Notes: generated by a model from the sequence alone, not told the origin. Positions 25,598-34,560 are shown, counted from the stretch's first letter. The stretch: DNA of 64,000 nucleotides from Ignisphaera sp. (GCA_038735125.1 JAVYNU010000003.1:104296-168295), one strand, 5' to 3'. Translations and numbers: made by a program.

Positions 25598-26323
25598 ATG
25601 GGTAAAAGAATATTAGTTCAGAGAATGGGTAGAGGAACATCAACATTCAGAAGCCCAAAGCATATAAAACTAGCGCCAGTTAAATATCCACATATTCCTT
25701 TAACCAATACCGTGAAAGGCATTGTTGTTGATATTTTGCATGAGCCTGGTAGAAGTGCTCCTGTAGCATTGATAAAACTTGAAAACGGTGAAGAGTTCTA
25801 TAATGTTGCTATAGAGGGTTTGAGAGTTGGGCAAATAATTGAAATAGGGCCTAACGCAAGTCCATCCAATGGCAATATTCTTCCGCTGAGAAACATACCA
25901 GAGGGTGCAAGAATATGTAATATAGAGTTAAGACCCTTTGACGGAGGCAAGCTTGTGAGGAGTGGTGGTTCTTACGCCATATTAACAGGCAAGACATCAA
26001 CACATGCAATAATTACTCTACCAAGCGGGAAACAAAAATCAATTCTACTTGATGCAAGAGCAACAATAGGTGTTGTAGCTGGTGGTGGTAGACTTGAGAA
26101 GCCCCTATTAAAGGCAGGCAACGCTTATTACAAATGGAAGGTAAAAGCGAGGAAGTGGCCTCGTGTAAGAGGTGTTGCTATGAATGCTGTTGACCATCCA
26201 CATGGTGGTGGCTCGCACCAAAGCGAGTCAAAGCCTACTACAGTATCGAGAAGAGCTCCACCAGGTAGAAAGGTTGGGCATATTGCGGCTAAAAGAACAG
26301 GTAGAAAGAAAGGAGCCCACTAG
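25598..26323 (+). CDS. rpl2: Large-subunit ribosomal protein uL2
   Basis: A 241-residue protein with the uL2 core needed for peptidyl transferase assembly: KGIVVDILHEPGRSAPVALI, the SH3-like part with LPSGKQKSILLDARATIGVV, and the catalytic-region motif GVAMNAVDHPHGGGSHQSES. It ends in a basic GHIAAKRTGRKKGAH tail. It follows uS19 by 36 bases and converges on the GspE-type gene with only two bases between the stops. Confidence 0.97.
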   Translation: MGKRILVQRMGRGTSTFRSPKHIKLAPVKYPHIPLTNTVKGIVVDILHEPGRSAPVALIKLENGEEFYNVAIEGLRVGQIIEIGPNASPSNGNILPLRNIPEGARICNIELRPFDGGKLVRSGGSYAILTGKTSTHAIITLPSGKQKSILLDARATIGVVAGGGRLEKPLLKAGNAYYKWKVKARKWPRVRGVAMNAVDHPHGGGSHQSESKPTTVSRRAPPGRKVGHIAAKRTGRKKGAH

Positions 26324-26325
26324 TT

Positions 26326-27774
26326 TTAAAGTCCATAGTATCTCTTAAGTATTCTCTCAATTGATTCATAACCACTACCCACATTTTCTAAAACTTTTAT
26401 TCTATAGTCATATTCAGCCTCTATATCATCTCTAGCAAGACGTTTAGCAAGCCTTTTAATAATATAGCTCTTCAAAATAGAGTCACCTTTATCCATGTCA
26501 TATATCTCTCTCCATTCATCACCCACCCTCTCATATATTTTCCAAATCCTCCTTTCAACATTGTATCCTTTACGAACTCTTGAGATGAATATCATTAGGG
26601 CTGTATTTAGTGAAAGCATAGTGTATAGATCTTCTGGTAGAAGGCCTCTTATTGCCAGTTCATATTCGTCTGGGGTAGAGGCGTGAAAAGTTGTTGCAGA
26701 GCCCGATCCAGAGGCAATGGCTCTTACAAGGGCAATTATTTCACGACCTCTAACCTCTCCTACAACTAGAATATCGGGCCTATAGCGTAGAGCTGTAAAG
26801 CATCTTTGCAGCAATTCATCTGAGTCCTCGCCATGGAACTGTATAAATCTAGGTCTTAGAGGAAGTTTAACTTCTGGAACATCTTGAACCACCACTATCT
26901 TCCAATTTGGATTTGATAATTGTAGAAAAGCGTTTAGCATTGTTGTTTTTCCACTGCCACTTCCACCAGCAATAACATAGAAAAGCTTAGCATCATTAAT
27001 TAGCCATATTAATGATGCTATATTATAGTTTAAAACACCTTGTCTAACCAATTTCACAACATCTATTGGAACCTCAGGCAATTTTCTAATACTAAATGTT
27101 GGACTAGGACTGACAGGGTCACCTATAGTTGTAGCAATTCTAAAACCTTCTGGAAGTGTACCATGCAACTCTGGCTTTGCATACGAAATTGCTTTACCAC
27201 ATCTTATAGCAAGTTTATCTATATAGCTTTTAGCTTCTTCCTCGCTTTGGAATTGTATGTTAGTTACAAGTGCTTCATATGATAAAAAATCTCTATGCAC
27301 AACAGTTATAGGTTTTCTCCAATCAGATAGCTCTACATCCTCAATATTATCATCTTTTAACACAACATCTAAAACGCCGTATCCCTTACTGTCCCTGATG
27401 ATATAGTACATTAACGCATCATAATATTTTTGGACAATTTCGTTAAGACCGATCTGAGAGGCAGTTCTATTAACAGCTTTTCTAACATCTTCCAACGACT
27501 CTAAATTAAAATATGATGTGTATAGATATTCCATAATTCTATTATATGCATTGAAAAGAGCTTCATCAACAAAGGGCTCATTTATAAGATATCTTGCAAC
27601 ACCAGATTTATCAACGCATATTACAACCTCAGCCATCCCTACATTGTATTTCTTTAAAACCTCTAAGCAAAATTCATCAATGTTATCAATTCTCAGGTAC
27701 CTAAGACTTTTTCTAATGGGACTAACTGATTTGTTCCAACTGAAAATATTATAAACCTTCTCCAAAAAATTCAC
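26326..27774 (-). CDS. GspE/VirB11-family secretion or pilus ATPase
   Basis: A 482-residue hexameric-type ATPase. Walker A is AGGSGSGKTT, the Asp box is VVVQDVPEVKLP, Walker B is RPDILVVGEVRGRE, and the His box is GSGSATTFHASTPDE. The N-terminal 170 residues form the family's cytoplasmic adaptor region. No TadC/GspF membrane partner or prepilin is adjacent, so whether it drives an archaellum, a pilus or a DNA-transfer apparatus is open. Confidence 0.88.
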   Translation of the reverse strand: MNFLEKVYNIFSWNKSVSPIRKSLRYLRIDNIDEFCLEVLKKYNVGMAEVVICVDKSGVARYLINEPFVDEALFNAYNRIMEYLYTSYFNLESLEDVRKAVNRTASQIGLNEIVQKYYDALMYYIIRDSKGYGVLDVVLKDDNIEDVELSDWRKPITVVHRDFLSYEALVTNIQFQSEEEAKSYIDKLAIRCGKAISYAKPELHGTLPEGFRIATTIGDPVSPSPTFSIRKLPEVPIDVVKLVRQGVLNYNIASLIWLINDAKLFYVIAGGSGSGKTTMLNAFLQLSNPNWKIVVVQDVPEVKLPLRPRFIQFHGEDSDELLQRCFTALRYRPDILVVGEVRGREIIALVRAIASGSGSATTFHASTPDEYELAIRGLLPEDLYTMLSLNTALMIFISRVRKGYNVERRIWKIYERVGDEWREIYDMDKGDSILKSYIIKRLAKRLARDDIEAEYDYRIKVLENVGSGYESIERILKRYYGL

Positions 27775-27894
27775 GCGCTAACCCCTAAGAAAAAACAATC
27801 TAATTAAGTGAACTTGTATCTAAAGTTCATTAAACTAGAATTACGTAACAAAAACTTTATAACCCCATATCCATATATCAAAATCTATTGAGTA

Positions 27895-27969
27895 GCCGGG
27901 TCGTCTAGCGGCCAAGGATGCGGGGCTTTGGCCCCCGTGACCGGGGTTCGAATCCCCGCCCGGCTACCA
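27895..27969 (+). tRNA. tRNA-Gln (UUG)
   Basis: The acceptor stem AGCCGGG pairs with CCCGGCT, with A73 and an encoded CCA. The anticodon arm is CGGGG-CTTTGGC-CCCCG with anticodon TTG. The T arm has GGTTCGAAT. There is no intron. A TATA box (TTTATAA at about 27857-27863) lies about 35 bases upstream. A C/D guide RNA begins within a few bases of the 3' end. Confidence 0.96.
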
Positions 27970-27973
27970 ATAA

Positions 27974-28038
27974 AAAGTAATGATGATCAGAGGGTCTTTT
28001 GAGTGTTCTCGATGAAGAAAGCCGGAAATGCTGAGCTA
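27974..28038 (+). ncRNA. Box C/D guide RNA immediately downstream of tRNA-Gln
   Basis: C box ATGATGA (27980-27986), 12-nt guide TCAGAGGGTCTT, D'-like TTGA (27999-28002), 6-nt spacer, C'-like TCGATGA (28009-28015), 15-nt guide AGAAAGCCGGAAATG, and D box CTGA (28031-28034). Internal boxes deviate by one base each, as is common. The D' guide complements AAGACCCU, a string found in the conserved 23S peptidyl-transferase ring; that target is an inference. The tRNA CCA ends only about 10 bases before the C box. Confidence 0.68.
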
Positions 28039-28097
28039 TCTCAAAATTTCATTAACTAGCTATGAGGGTCTCAGACAAATTGTGGGTGCTCTATTAA

Positions 28098-28979
28098 ATG
28101 TCAGTATCATCTAGGATCCCCCTTTTAAAAAGAATTGCAGAGAGAGTTGCTGGACCTGGTTTTGCAAATGCAATTTGGAAAAGGATTGAAATAATAGGGG
28201 ATGTTGCAATAATTAGAAAGTCTTTCGAGGTCTCAACAGAGCTATATAAGGTAATTGGCGAAGAAATCTTGCGTGAAATCCCCTATGTGAAGAGTGTTTG
28301 GCTTGCCACATCACCTGTGCAAGGCTTTGAAAGAGTCAGAGAATACATCCATCTTGCTGGGGAGAGAAAAAGTGAAACCATGTATAGAGAACATGGATGT
28401 GTATTTAAAATAGACTTTACTAAGGTGTATATATCGCCAGTCCTAGGATTTGATCATATCAGAATTGCGAAAAAAGTCAAAGATGGTGAGAAAATATTGA
28501 ATATGTTTGCTGGTTTTGGACCCTATAGCATAATAGTATCTAAGCATGCTAAACCAACTTATGTTATCTCAATAGATCTCAACGAATTTGCTGTACACTA
28601 TGCTAGAATAAATATTGAGATAAATAAAGTTGGAGTATTTAATGAGATTATTCACGGTGATGCATTAACAATTACACCTTCGTTAAATGAAAAATTTGAT
28701 AGAATTTTAATGCCTTATCCAGATGCATTCAAAGATGCATTCAAAGTCGCATTGAATGCTGTAAAAATCGATGGTTATCTACATCCACATCTATTTGTAG
28801 AGGCATCAAACAAGCGAGAGGCCTTGCACAGAGCCTATGACACTGTTTCTGTATATGCACAGTCCCTTGGAGCAATTGTAGAGTCCCTTGGAGGACATGT
28901 TATTAGAGGTGTTGCACCTAGGAAATATCATGTAACCGTGGACGTCGTTGTAAAGTCGAAACCTAAGAACGCTTTATAA
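28098..28979 (+). CDS. trm5: tRNA (guanine-37 N1)-methyltransferase Trm5
   Basis: A 293-residue Trm5 family enzyme. The SAM-binding motif is KILNMFAGFGPYSIIVSKHA, followed by VISIDLNEFAVHYARINIE and a catalytic-loop RILMPYPDAF (in place of the usual NLP). The N-terminal D2 region has SVWLATSPVQGFERVREYIH. It modifies G37 in tRNAs and, in archaea, can start wyosine synthesis. It follows tRNA-Gln and the C/D RNA on the same strand. Confidence 0.92.
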   Translation: MSVSSRIPLLKRIAERVAGPGFANAIWKRIEIIGDVAIIRKSFEVSTELYKVIGEEILREIPYVKSVWLATSPVQGFERVREYIHLAGERKSETMYREHGCVFKIDFTKVYISPVLGFDHIRIAKKVKDGEKILNMFAGFGPYSIIVSKHAKPTYVISIDLNEFAVHYARINIEINKVGVFNEIIHGDALTITPSLNEKFDRILMPYPDAFKDAFKVALNAVKIDGYLHPHLFVEASNKREALHRAYDTVSVYAQSLGAIVESLGGHVIRGVAPRKYHVTVDVVVKSKPKNAL

Positions 28980-28989
28980 TGCCTAAAAA

Positions 28990-29062
28990 GCCGGTCAGCG
29001 GGGGCAGGAATAGATTCTCTTCATCCTTCTGCATTAATGCCGGCCCAGTTTCATCACCTGTT
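28990..29062 (-). ncRNA. Possible box C/D guide RNA (long guides)
   Basis: The minus strand has a C box GTGATGA (29057-29051) and a D box CTGA (28998-28995), with a C'-like GGATGAA (29026-29020) and a D'-like CAGA (29031-29028). The guide segments (19 and about 21 nt) are longer than the typical 10-15. GCCGG/CCGGC and GCAG/CTGC self-complementarity suggest an alternative hairpin. Box sequences support it; spacing weakens it. Confidence 0.42.
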
Positions 29063-29197
29063 CTTTAATATTCATCATTATTATTAACTTATAAATGCTT
29101 AATATAATGAGATTTTTAATTGCTGGTAACGAAGTAATCTTGCAGAAAGATATTTCCCTAAAAATATGTATAAGTAGTTTAAATCAGGTGACTAGAG

Positions 29198-30481
29198 ATG
29201 TGTTTACAAGCTTTAAATGACATTAATATGAATGTCAATATTGTTACTAGCGAATTCAAGAAGATGTTTAGTACAGAGCCCGAGGTTATCGTATCTGCCC
29301 CTGGTCGTTTAGATTTTCTAAATACGCATCAAGATTACAAAGGTTTGTCTGTAGTTTCTGTAGGGATAAATCTAAGAACATATGTCGCTGGGAAAAAAAC
29401 TGATGAAAAATCCGTCGAGGTTTATTCAGGTAATTTGCTTGATGAAAATGCTGAATACTTTGATAAAATAGAGCTGACAAACCTTGAAATACTGCCAAAA
29501 CAAAAATGGTTTGGAAACTACCTGAGAGCTGCTCTTATAGCGCTTACGCAAAGAGGATACAAAGTTGGTGGTTTTAAGGCTTGGATTAGAAGCTGGGTGC
29601 CGATCGCCTCTGGGCTAGGAAGTAGTGGAACTTTGCTCGTGGCATTTATAGGATTTTTAAATGAACTCTTTAATCTAGGTCTTACTATAAAAGAGGTTGC
29701 TGAGCTTGCATATGTTACAGAGCACGATGTTTTAGGTATTCCATGTGGAAGGCTCGACCAATATGGTGCTGCATTCGGCAATGTATCAATAATTGAAACT
29801 ATCCCACCATATAATGTGGAGTCGATATCATTTAATGAAGGAGTCTTCGCTGTAATTGATAGTGGTATTAGACACAGCACAGCTGATATACATCCCAAAA
29901 GACAAAAAGAGATAGAGATAGGCCTAGAAAAGCTTATGTCTATAGCACCAGATGATTTAAGAAAATTGCTTGGGTATAAGTATTGGGAGCCAAAATGGAG
30001 CTCTTTAACTATTGAACAGCTTCAGCCCTATTTGTATGAATTAGATGAGAAGATAAGGAATAGAATACTATATACAATTAAAGCACATAATTCAACTATG
30101 TTAGCAGTAAAGGTTCTTAAAGGGTACAAACCCACCTCTACAGAAGTTGCGAAAGCACTTGAAATAGATTATGAAAGTGCAAAAAAACTTGCTGAAAAAG
30201 GTAAGATAGATATAATAGGCTATATAATGACCTATCAACACAACCTGCTTAGTAGCTTATACGATGTAAGCCTGCCAGAAATAGATAAAATTGTTGAAGA
30301 ATTCATTAACAATGGTGCCTCGGGTGCAAAACTTTCTGGTGCTGGGCTTGGAGGTTGTGTAATAGCATTATTTAAAGATGTTGAAACAGCTCACAAAGCG
30401 TTGAGTAAAATGCTTTCCAAAGGTATTGGGACTAGAGGATGGGTTGTAAAGGTGGATAGAGGAGTTATACGACACAGGTGA
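29198..30481 (+). CDS. galK: Galactokinase (GHMP kinase)
   Basis: A 427-residue GHMP kinase. Motif 1 is VSAPGRLDFLNTHQDYKG (the galactokinase signature region with Asn-Thr-His for the usual Glu-His-x-Asp). The ATP loop is PIASGLGSSGTLLVAF, and motif 3 is SGAKLSGAGLGGCVIALF. It phosphorylates galactose at C1. The ATG follows a GGTGA element by six bases. It is coupled to galT, which starts seven bases later. Confidence 0.92.
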   Translation: MCLQALNDINMNVNIVTSEFKKMFSTEPEVIVSAPGRLDFLNTHQDYKGLSVVSVGINLRTYVAGKKTDEKSVEVYSGNLLDENAEYFDKIELTNLEILPKQKWFGNYLRAALIALTQRGYKVGGFKAWIRSWVPIASGLGSSGTLLVAFIGFLNELFNLGLTIKEVAELAYVTEHDVLGIPCGRLDQYGAAFGNVSIIETIPPYNVESISFNEGVFAVIDSGIRHSTADIHPKRQKEIEIGLEKLMSIAPDDLRKLLGYKYWEPKWSSLTIEQLQPYLYELDEKIRNRILYTIKAHNSTMLAVKVLKGYKPTSTEVAKALEIDYESAKKLAEKGKIDIIGYIMTYQHNLLSSLYDVSLPEIDKIVEEFINNGASGAKLSGAGLGGCVIALFKDVETAHKALSKMLSKGIGTRGWVVKVDRGVIRHR

Positions 30482-30487
30482 GACCTT

Positions 30488-31471
30488 GTGCCCAGCAATG
30501 ATGAGGAGCTCGTCATGGAACTTCGATGGGATCCCACATTAGGAGAGTGGGTAATGGTATCAAACATTAGAAGTGCAAGACCGTGGCAACCAACATCTTT
30601 TTGCCCTTTCTGTCCAGGAACCCCTGAAACTGGATATAACTGGAGGGCTCTCATATTAGAAAATAGATTTCCTATGCTGACTGAAAACCCTCCAAATCCT
30701 ACAGAACATCGGTTCTACAAAACGGCTAAAGCAAATGGAAAATGCTATGTTGTTGTAGAAACACCACAACATGACTTAGATGATTTAAGTGATTTGCCCA
30801 AGGAACAAATAGAATATGTAATCAAGCTTGTCATTGAGAAACAAAAAGAGGAGATGAAAAAAGACTATGCAGAATATTTTCTATGGTTCAGAAACAAAGG
30901 TAGAGAAATAGGAGTGTCGCTAACACATCCACATAGCCAAATATATGTGACACCATTCGTACCCACGAGAGTGCTTAGAGAAATAGAAAATGCTAGGAAA
31001 TATTGGGAGGGAAACAAAAGATGCTTGTTTTGCGATATACTAAGGACAGAGCTGGAAGACAATATGAGGATTATCTTGGAAAACCCCAGTTGGACTGCAT
31101 TCATGCCATTCTATTCACATTGGCCATTCGAGATACATATATATCCGAGAAGACACCTACAGTTGTTAACACAACTATCACAAAATGAAATAGCAGACCT
31201 TGCAAATATCCTAAAGTATAGCTTATGTGGCTTGAAGAGGCTCTTCTTTAAACCAATGCCATATATTATGGTGGTCCATCAAAGCCCTCTAAAAGGAGAA
31301 TACAGCTTTTATCATTTGCACATCGAGATATACGGGATGCTACGCGACGAAAACAAACTGAAATATGCAGCAGGAATGGAAACCGGAGGTGGAAACTTCA
31401 CCTTCGATTCTGTGCCAGAGAGAAACGCATTAAAATTAAAGAAAAAGGTTTCAGAATGCTTCAAGATCTAA
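30488..31471 (+). CDS. galT: Galactose-1-phosphate uridylyltransferase
   Basis: A 327-residue HIT-superfamily transferase starting at GTG. It contains CPFCPGTPETG (zinc-type Cys pair), SLTHPHSQIYVTPF, LFCDIL and FEIHIYPRRH, with a second histidine motif FYHLHIEIYG. It would exchange UDP between glucose and galactose 1-phosphates, completing the Leloir pathway with galK. GalE is not in the window. Confidence 0.93.
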   Translation: MPSNDEELVMELRWDPTLGEWVMVSNIRSARPWQPTSFCPFCPGTPETGYNWRALILENRFPMLTENPPNPTEHRFYKTAKANGKCYVVVETPQHDLDDLSDLPKEQIEYVIKLVIEKQKEEMKKDYAEYFLWFRNKGREIGVSLTHPHSQIYVTPFVPTRVLREIENARKYWEGNKRCLFCDILRTELEDNMRIILENPSWTAFMPFYSHWPFEIHIYPRRHLQLLTQLSQNEIADLANILKYSLCGLKRLFFKPMPYIMVVHQSPLKGEYSFYHLHIEIYGMLRDENKLKYAAGMETGGGNFTFDSVPERNALKLKKKVSECFKI

Positions 31472-31536
31472 ATCATAAGCAAATACATTTTTATAAAAAA
31501 ATATTGGTTCACGTAATTTAATTGAGTTCTTCGCCT

Positions 31537-31821
31537 TTATGCTACAGCTCTTGCGAGCTCCTCCACAACACTTTCTGCTTCTTCTTTTGACTTAGCTTCT
31601 ACAACATGTGTTCTATCAGGCAAGACAACAACTGTATAGTTCTTGAACTTGACTATGTATACAGGTCCCTTATCCAGAACCTCTGACAACTCCGCACCAA
31701 GCTGGGGATTCTTGAAGACTCTGAGTAGCTTTGCAACACTTGAATATCTAAGTGCCTTTATCCCTTTGCTCAAAAATGCTGTCTCATCTTTGACATGAAT
31801 TACCTTGTCAACCCTAACCAT
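31537..31821 (-). CDS. Hypothetical small protein
   Basis: A 94-residue protein. The frame is open to 31884, but a TATA box (TTTATAA, about 31858-31864) and a GAGGTG element just before the ATG at 31821 show that the shorter start is right; the longer frame would begin upstream of the promoter. The protein has a positively charged first half (SKGIKALRYSSVAKLLRVFK) and a C-terminal YTVVVLPDRTHVVEAKSKEE hairpin. Family not recognised. Confidence 0.65.
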   Translation of the reverse strand: MVRVDKVIHVKDETAFLSKGIKALRYSSVAKLLRVFKNPQLGAELSEVLDKGPVYIVKFKNYTVVVLPDRTHVVEAKSKEEAESVVEELARAVA

Positions 31822-31938
31822 AACCCTACACCTCAGAGTCTCTACACCTCTAAAGAGGGTTATAAACTTTACGGAATAATACATTTCTGAGCCCTCTACC
31901 CAAAGAAAAATTTATTCCAAAAATCGTGTATCATATGA

Positions 31939-32006
31939 ATGCCCACATTTCATTTTCATACATGATTGCATGCAAATCACGTTCATAATATGTAAGATGT
32001 GGGTAT
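31939..32006. repeat. Inverted repeat with 48-base loop
   Basis: ATGCCCACAT (31939-31948) pairs with ATGTGGGTAT (31997-32006), ten base pairs including one G-T. The gap between the flanking genes is 233 bases, and the structure is upstream of the DUF5591 gene. It could be a small RNA or an operator. No C/D or ACA box is present. Confidence 0.4.
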
Positions 32007-32117
32007 GGGTTGAGGGTATGGTTCATGAATCGCTATCGTTATGGCGATTTAGTTTATTAAAGCGGTTTTAGTTTTGAGCCATTCAATTTATAAGGTAACA
32101 ACAAATAACCATGTTTT

Positions 32118-32783
32118 TTGGTGCTTCTTTTGAATCCATCAATAGAAAAACTGTTTATAGATTACATCCATTCTGTACTTGGGTCAGAGATAGAGGAATT
32201 GATGTATATAAAACCCGGTGAGATAGTTCTGAGGAATAATAGGTACTGTAATTTATTTGAACATAAACATGTTGTTTATTGGCACAATTTCCTAATCAAT
32301 GTTTTTCACTCAAAATATACATTGAAAAACTATGCTTTGATCTTGCCTTGTAGTAGTGTAAAGCCATATAGGGTGTCTCCCATCCATCGCATGGTAGATA
32401 AATATCTAAGTGCATATGGCATTCAAAATATGGTTCAGGTTTACATACTTTCAGAGCCTATGATATTGGTTCCTCGAGAGCTTGACATATATTACCCGTT
32501 TGCCAACTATGATTATCCACCCAAAGAACTTGGCTTTGAATATAGAGACAAGTTTGCGGATATTCTCTCCATTGTTTTAGAAAAACTGAAGAACCATAAA
32601 TATATACTGGCATTTCTGCCTAAGCACCACAGGGGCATTCTTAACGACGCGCTAAAGAAATGCGGATATTGTATAAACATAGAGTTTTTTGACTATGGGA
32701 AGAAGGCGTTTCGACAAACCAGATATGTTATTGAATATCTTAATAACGTTATTCGAAAAGATTTTGATCTAAAACTAAAATGA
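32118..32783 (+). CDS. Stand-alone DUF5591 protein (archaeosine synthase-related domain)
   Basis: A 221-residue protein with the motif YALILPCSSVKPYRVSPIHR, followed by VYILSEPMILVPRELDIYYP and FANYDYPPKEL. This is the pattern of the DUF5591/Tgt-like domain found in archaeosine synthase ArcS, which converts preQ0 to archaeosine at tRNA G15. The PUA and TGT-like parts of full ArcS are absent. A TATA box at about 32088-32095 places transcription start at the GTG, so the mRNA is probably leaderless. Confidence 0.72.
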   Translation: MVLLLNPSIEKLFIDYIHSVLGSEIEELMYIKPGEIVLRNNRYCNLFEHKHVVYWHNFLINVFHSKYTLKNYALILPCSSVKPYRVSPIHRMVDKYLSAYGIQNMVQVYILSEPMILVPRELDIYYPFANYDYPPKELGFEYRDKFADILSIVLEKLKNHKYILAFLPKHHRGILNDALKKCGYCINIEFFDYGKKAFRQTRYVIEYLNNVIRKDFDLKLK

Positions 32784-32822
32784 TTGGTTAGCGATTTGCT
32801 CTATAGGAACAGATGACCGCTA

Positions 32823-34361
32823 CTAATCCTTCTTCTCAGTTTTGCTCTCTATCAAATCGCTGTAGTATTGCCTTAGAAGTCTTTTAATATCTACGACAGG
32901 CATGAATGTTTTGTATGTATTGTAAGCTATTTCGTAGTATCTATCCTTATCACTTTCATAGATATTTATTATTTTTTCCAATTTCTTCACAAAATCTGTA
33001 TAGTCATCCTCATCTATTTTTCTAGCCTCTTCAGAGTCTATATCTATGAAATGCTGGAGTTCCTTTCCAAAGAACCAGCCATCGAAGTTGTCCTCTATAA
33101 GCTCTAGGCTAGCCCCATCTCTAGACGATAGCGTTGGCACCCCATTGATCCCTGCTTTCATCATGCTTGTGCCACTTGCTTCCCAACAACTAAATGGTGT
33201 GAATAGCAAAAGGTCTGATGACGATAAGGCATAGTATGCAAATTCTATTCCATAACTTGGATGGTAGAAGAAGTTGTTAGCAACTTTAGCGAATCTTGCA
33301 AAGGTTATTGCTATCTCTCTTCCCCATGTATCACTTGGATGCGGTTTTCCAGACACAACAATGAATATCCTGTCTTTGAGATCGCCATTTTCTTCCATAA
33401 GCCATTCGATGAAATATGGCCTCTTATATTTCGTTATCCGTCTAACCCATGATACAACCATTCTGTCCCCAACTGACTTACCTGAAAGGGCTTTTATAAT
33501 GGATTTGAACCCCTCTTTGAATTGTTCATGTATTTTTGCAAGCCTCTCCACAGAATCTATTTCCTTTTCCACCCTCTGCCACCTCTCAATATCTATTGCA
33601 TTGGTTACATAACTCATTTTGTTAATGTACTTCGGAAAGAACATTTTCGTCACCTCAAAATGTTTTCTAGAAACTGTAAAGACCTTTTCAGCCATCTCCA
33701 TGGCTGCTTCTGTCATCGTCCTAACATTTGGGAGCGATATTCCAAGAATCTCTTCAGCCTCTTTACACAGCTTTGGATGGCCCCATGGACCTGGGGTATG
33801 AGTTACAAACCTTGTTTTAATCTCTTTTGGCAAAAGATATGGAAGCAACGCTAAATGAGCTTCTTGAACATCTACAACATGTATTTGAACATCCTTGGCT
33901 ATCTTCTTTATTATCTCAGCAGAGATGGCAGCCGCAACAATGTAGTAGGTGCATTCATCAACGTGATGCCTATACAAGTATCTGAATAATCTAGCAGCTG
34001 ACAGTGGCTTCTTAACTCTGTACAATATAGCCTTTGCAGAGCCGTAGACATATTCAAAGAGATCTGCCTCAGCCAGTAGCCTTCCATCGGTTCTCCTAGC
34101 CTCTATAGAGCCAATATATCTCAACTTAGACAAAAAAGACATACTATGTCTATGTCTAACCTCGACAAACAATCTAGTCCTATTCACAGAATCCCAATCA
34201 ACATAACCACTAGGATAAAACGGTACAATAGAAATATATGGCAAGCCAAGTCTTGCAGCCCCATAGAATTTATCAGCTTCTAAAACACCCAAACCACCAG
34301 CATAGTTAGCTGAACCATCTAATGCAATCTCCATAGCAACACTTACAATAGTTCTTTGCAT
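32823..34361 (-). CDS. glgP: Alpha-glucan (glycogen/maltodextrin) phosphorylase, short archaeal type
   Basis: A 512-residue GT35-type enzyme when started at the Met at 34361; the frame is open for 37 further codons, which are not family-like. Signatures are AMEIALDGSANYAGGLGVLE at the N-terminus, FVTHTPGPWGHPKLC, VVSWVRRITKYKRPYF, SGKPHPSDTWGREIAITF and PFSCWEASGTSMMKAGINGV. It would release glucose 1-phosphate from storage glucan. It is close to the gal genes but transcribed separately. Confidence 0.85.
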   Translation of the reverse strand: MQRTIVSVAMEIALDGSANYAGGLGVLEADKFYGAARLGLPYISIVPFYPSGYVDWDSVNRTRLFVEVRHRHSMSFLSKLRYIGSIEARRTDGRLLAEADLFEYVYGSAKAILYRVKKPLSAARLFRYLYRHHVDECTYYIVAAAISAEIIKKIAKDVQIHVVDVQEAHLALLPYLLPKEIKTRFVTHTPGPWGHPKLCKEAEEILGISLPNVRTMTEAAMEMAEKVFTVSRKHFEVTKMFFPKYINKMSYVTNAIDIERWQRVEKEIDSVERLAKIHEQFKEGFKSIIKALSGKSVGDRMVVSWVRRITKYKRPYFIEWLMEENGDLKDRIFIVVSGKPHPSDTWGREIAITFARFAKVANNFFYHPSYGIEFAYYALSSSDLLLFTPFSCWEASGTSMMKAGINGVPTLSSRDGASLELIEDNFDGWFFGKELQHFIDIDSEEARKIDEDDYTDFVKKLEKIINIYESDKDRYYEIAYNTYKTFMPVVDIKRLLRQYYSDLIESKTEKKD

Positions 34362-34482
34362 CTCGTAATACCCACCACAATCTTTGAATGGCCTAAGCTT
34401 AAAAGACGTGGATCTGATTAACGAATAGAGTATAGATTTAAAGCAATAAAATCTAAAAACCACATAAAACAAGTCGATAGAA

Positions 34483-34560
34483 GGGCCCGTAGCTTAGCTT
34501 GGATAAAGCGCCGGCCTGCGGAGCCGGAGACCCGGGGTTCAAATCCCCGCGGGCCCGCCA
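34483..34560 (+). tRNA. tRNA-Arg (GCG)
   Basis: The acceptor stem GGGCCCG pairs with CGGGCCC, with G73 and an encoded CCA. The anticodon arm is CCGGC-CTGCGGA-GCCGG with anticodon GCG, and the T loop is GGTTCAAAT. Seventy-eight nucleotides, no intron. It lies divergent from the phosphorylase gene. A short inverted repeat (CGATC/GATCG) follows within 35 bases. Confidence 0.96.

Noticed and set aside
26326..27774. Archaellum motor FlaI assignment for the GspE-type ATPase
   Set aside because: No other archaellum genes are adjacent, so only the general family is supported.
34362..34472. N-terminal 37 codons of the phosphorylase frame
   Set aside because: The residues are not family-like and the gene resembles other phosphorylases only from the Met at 34361.
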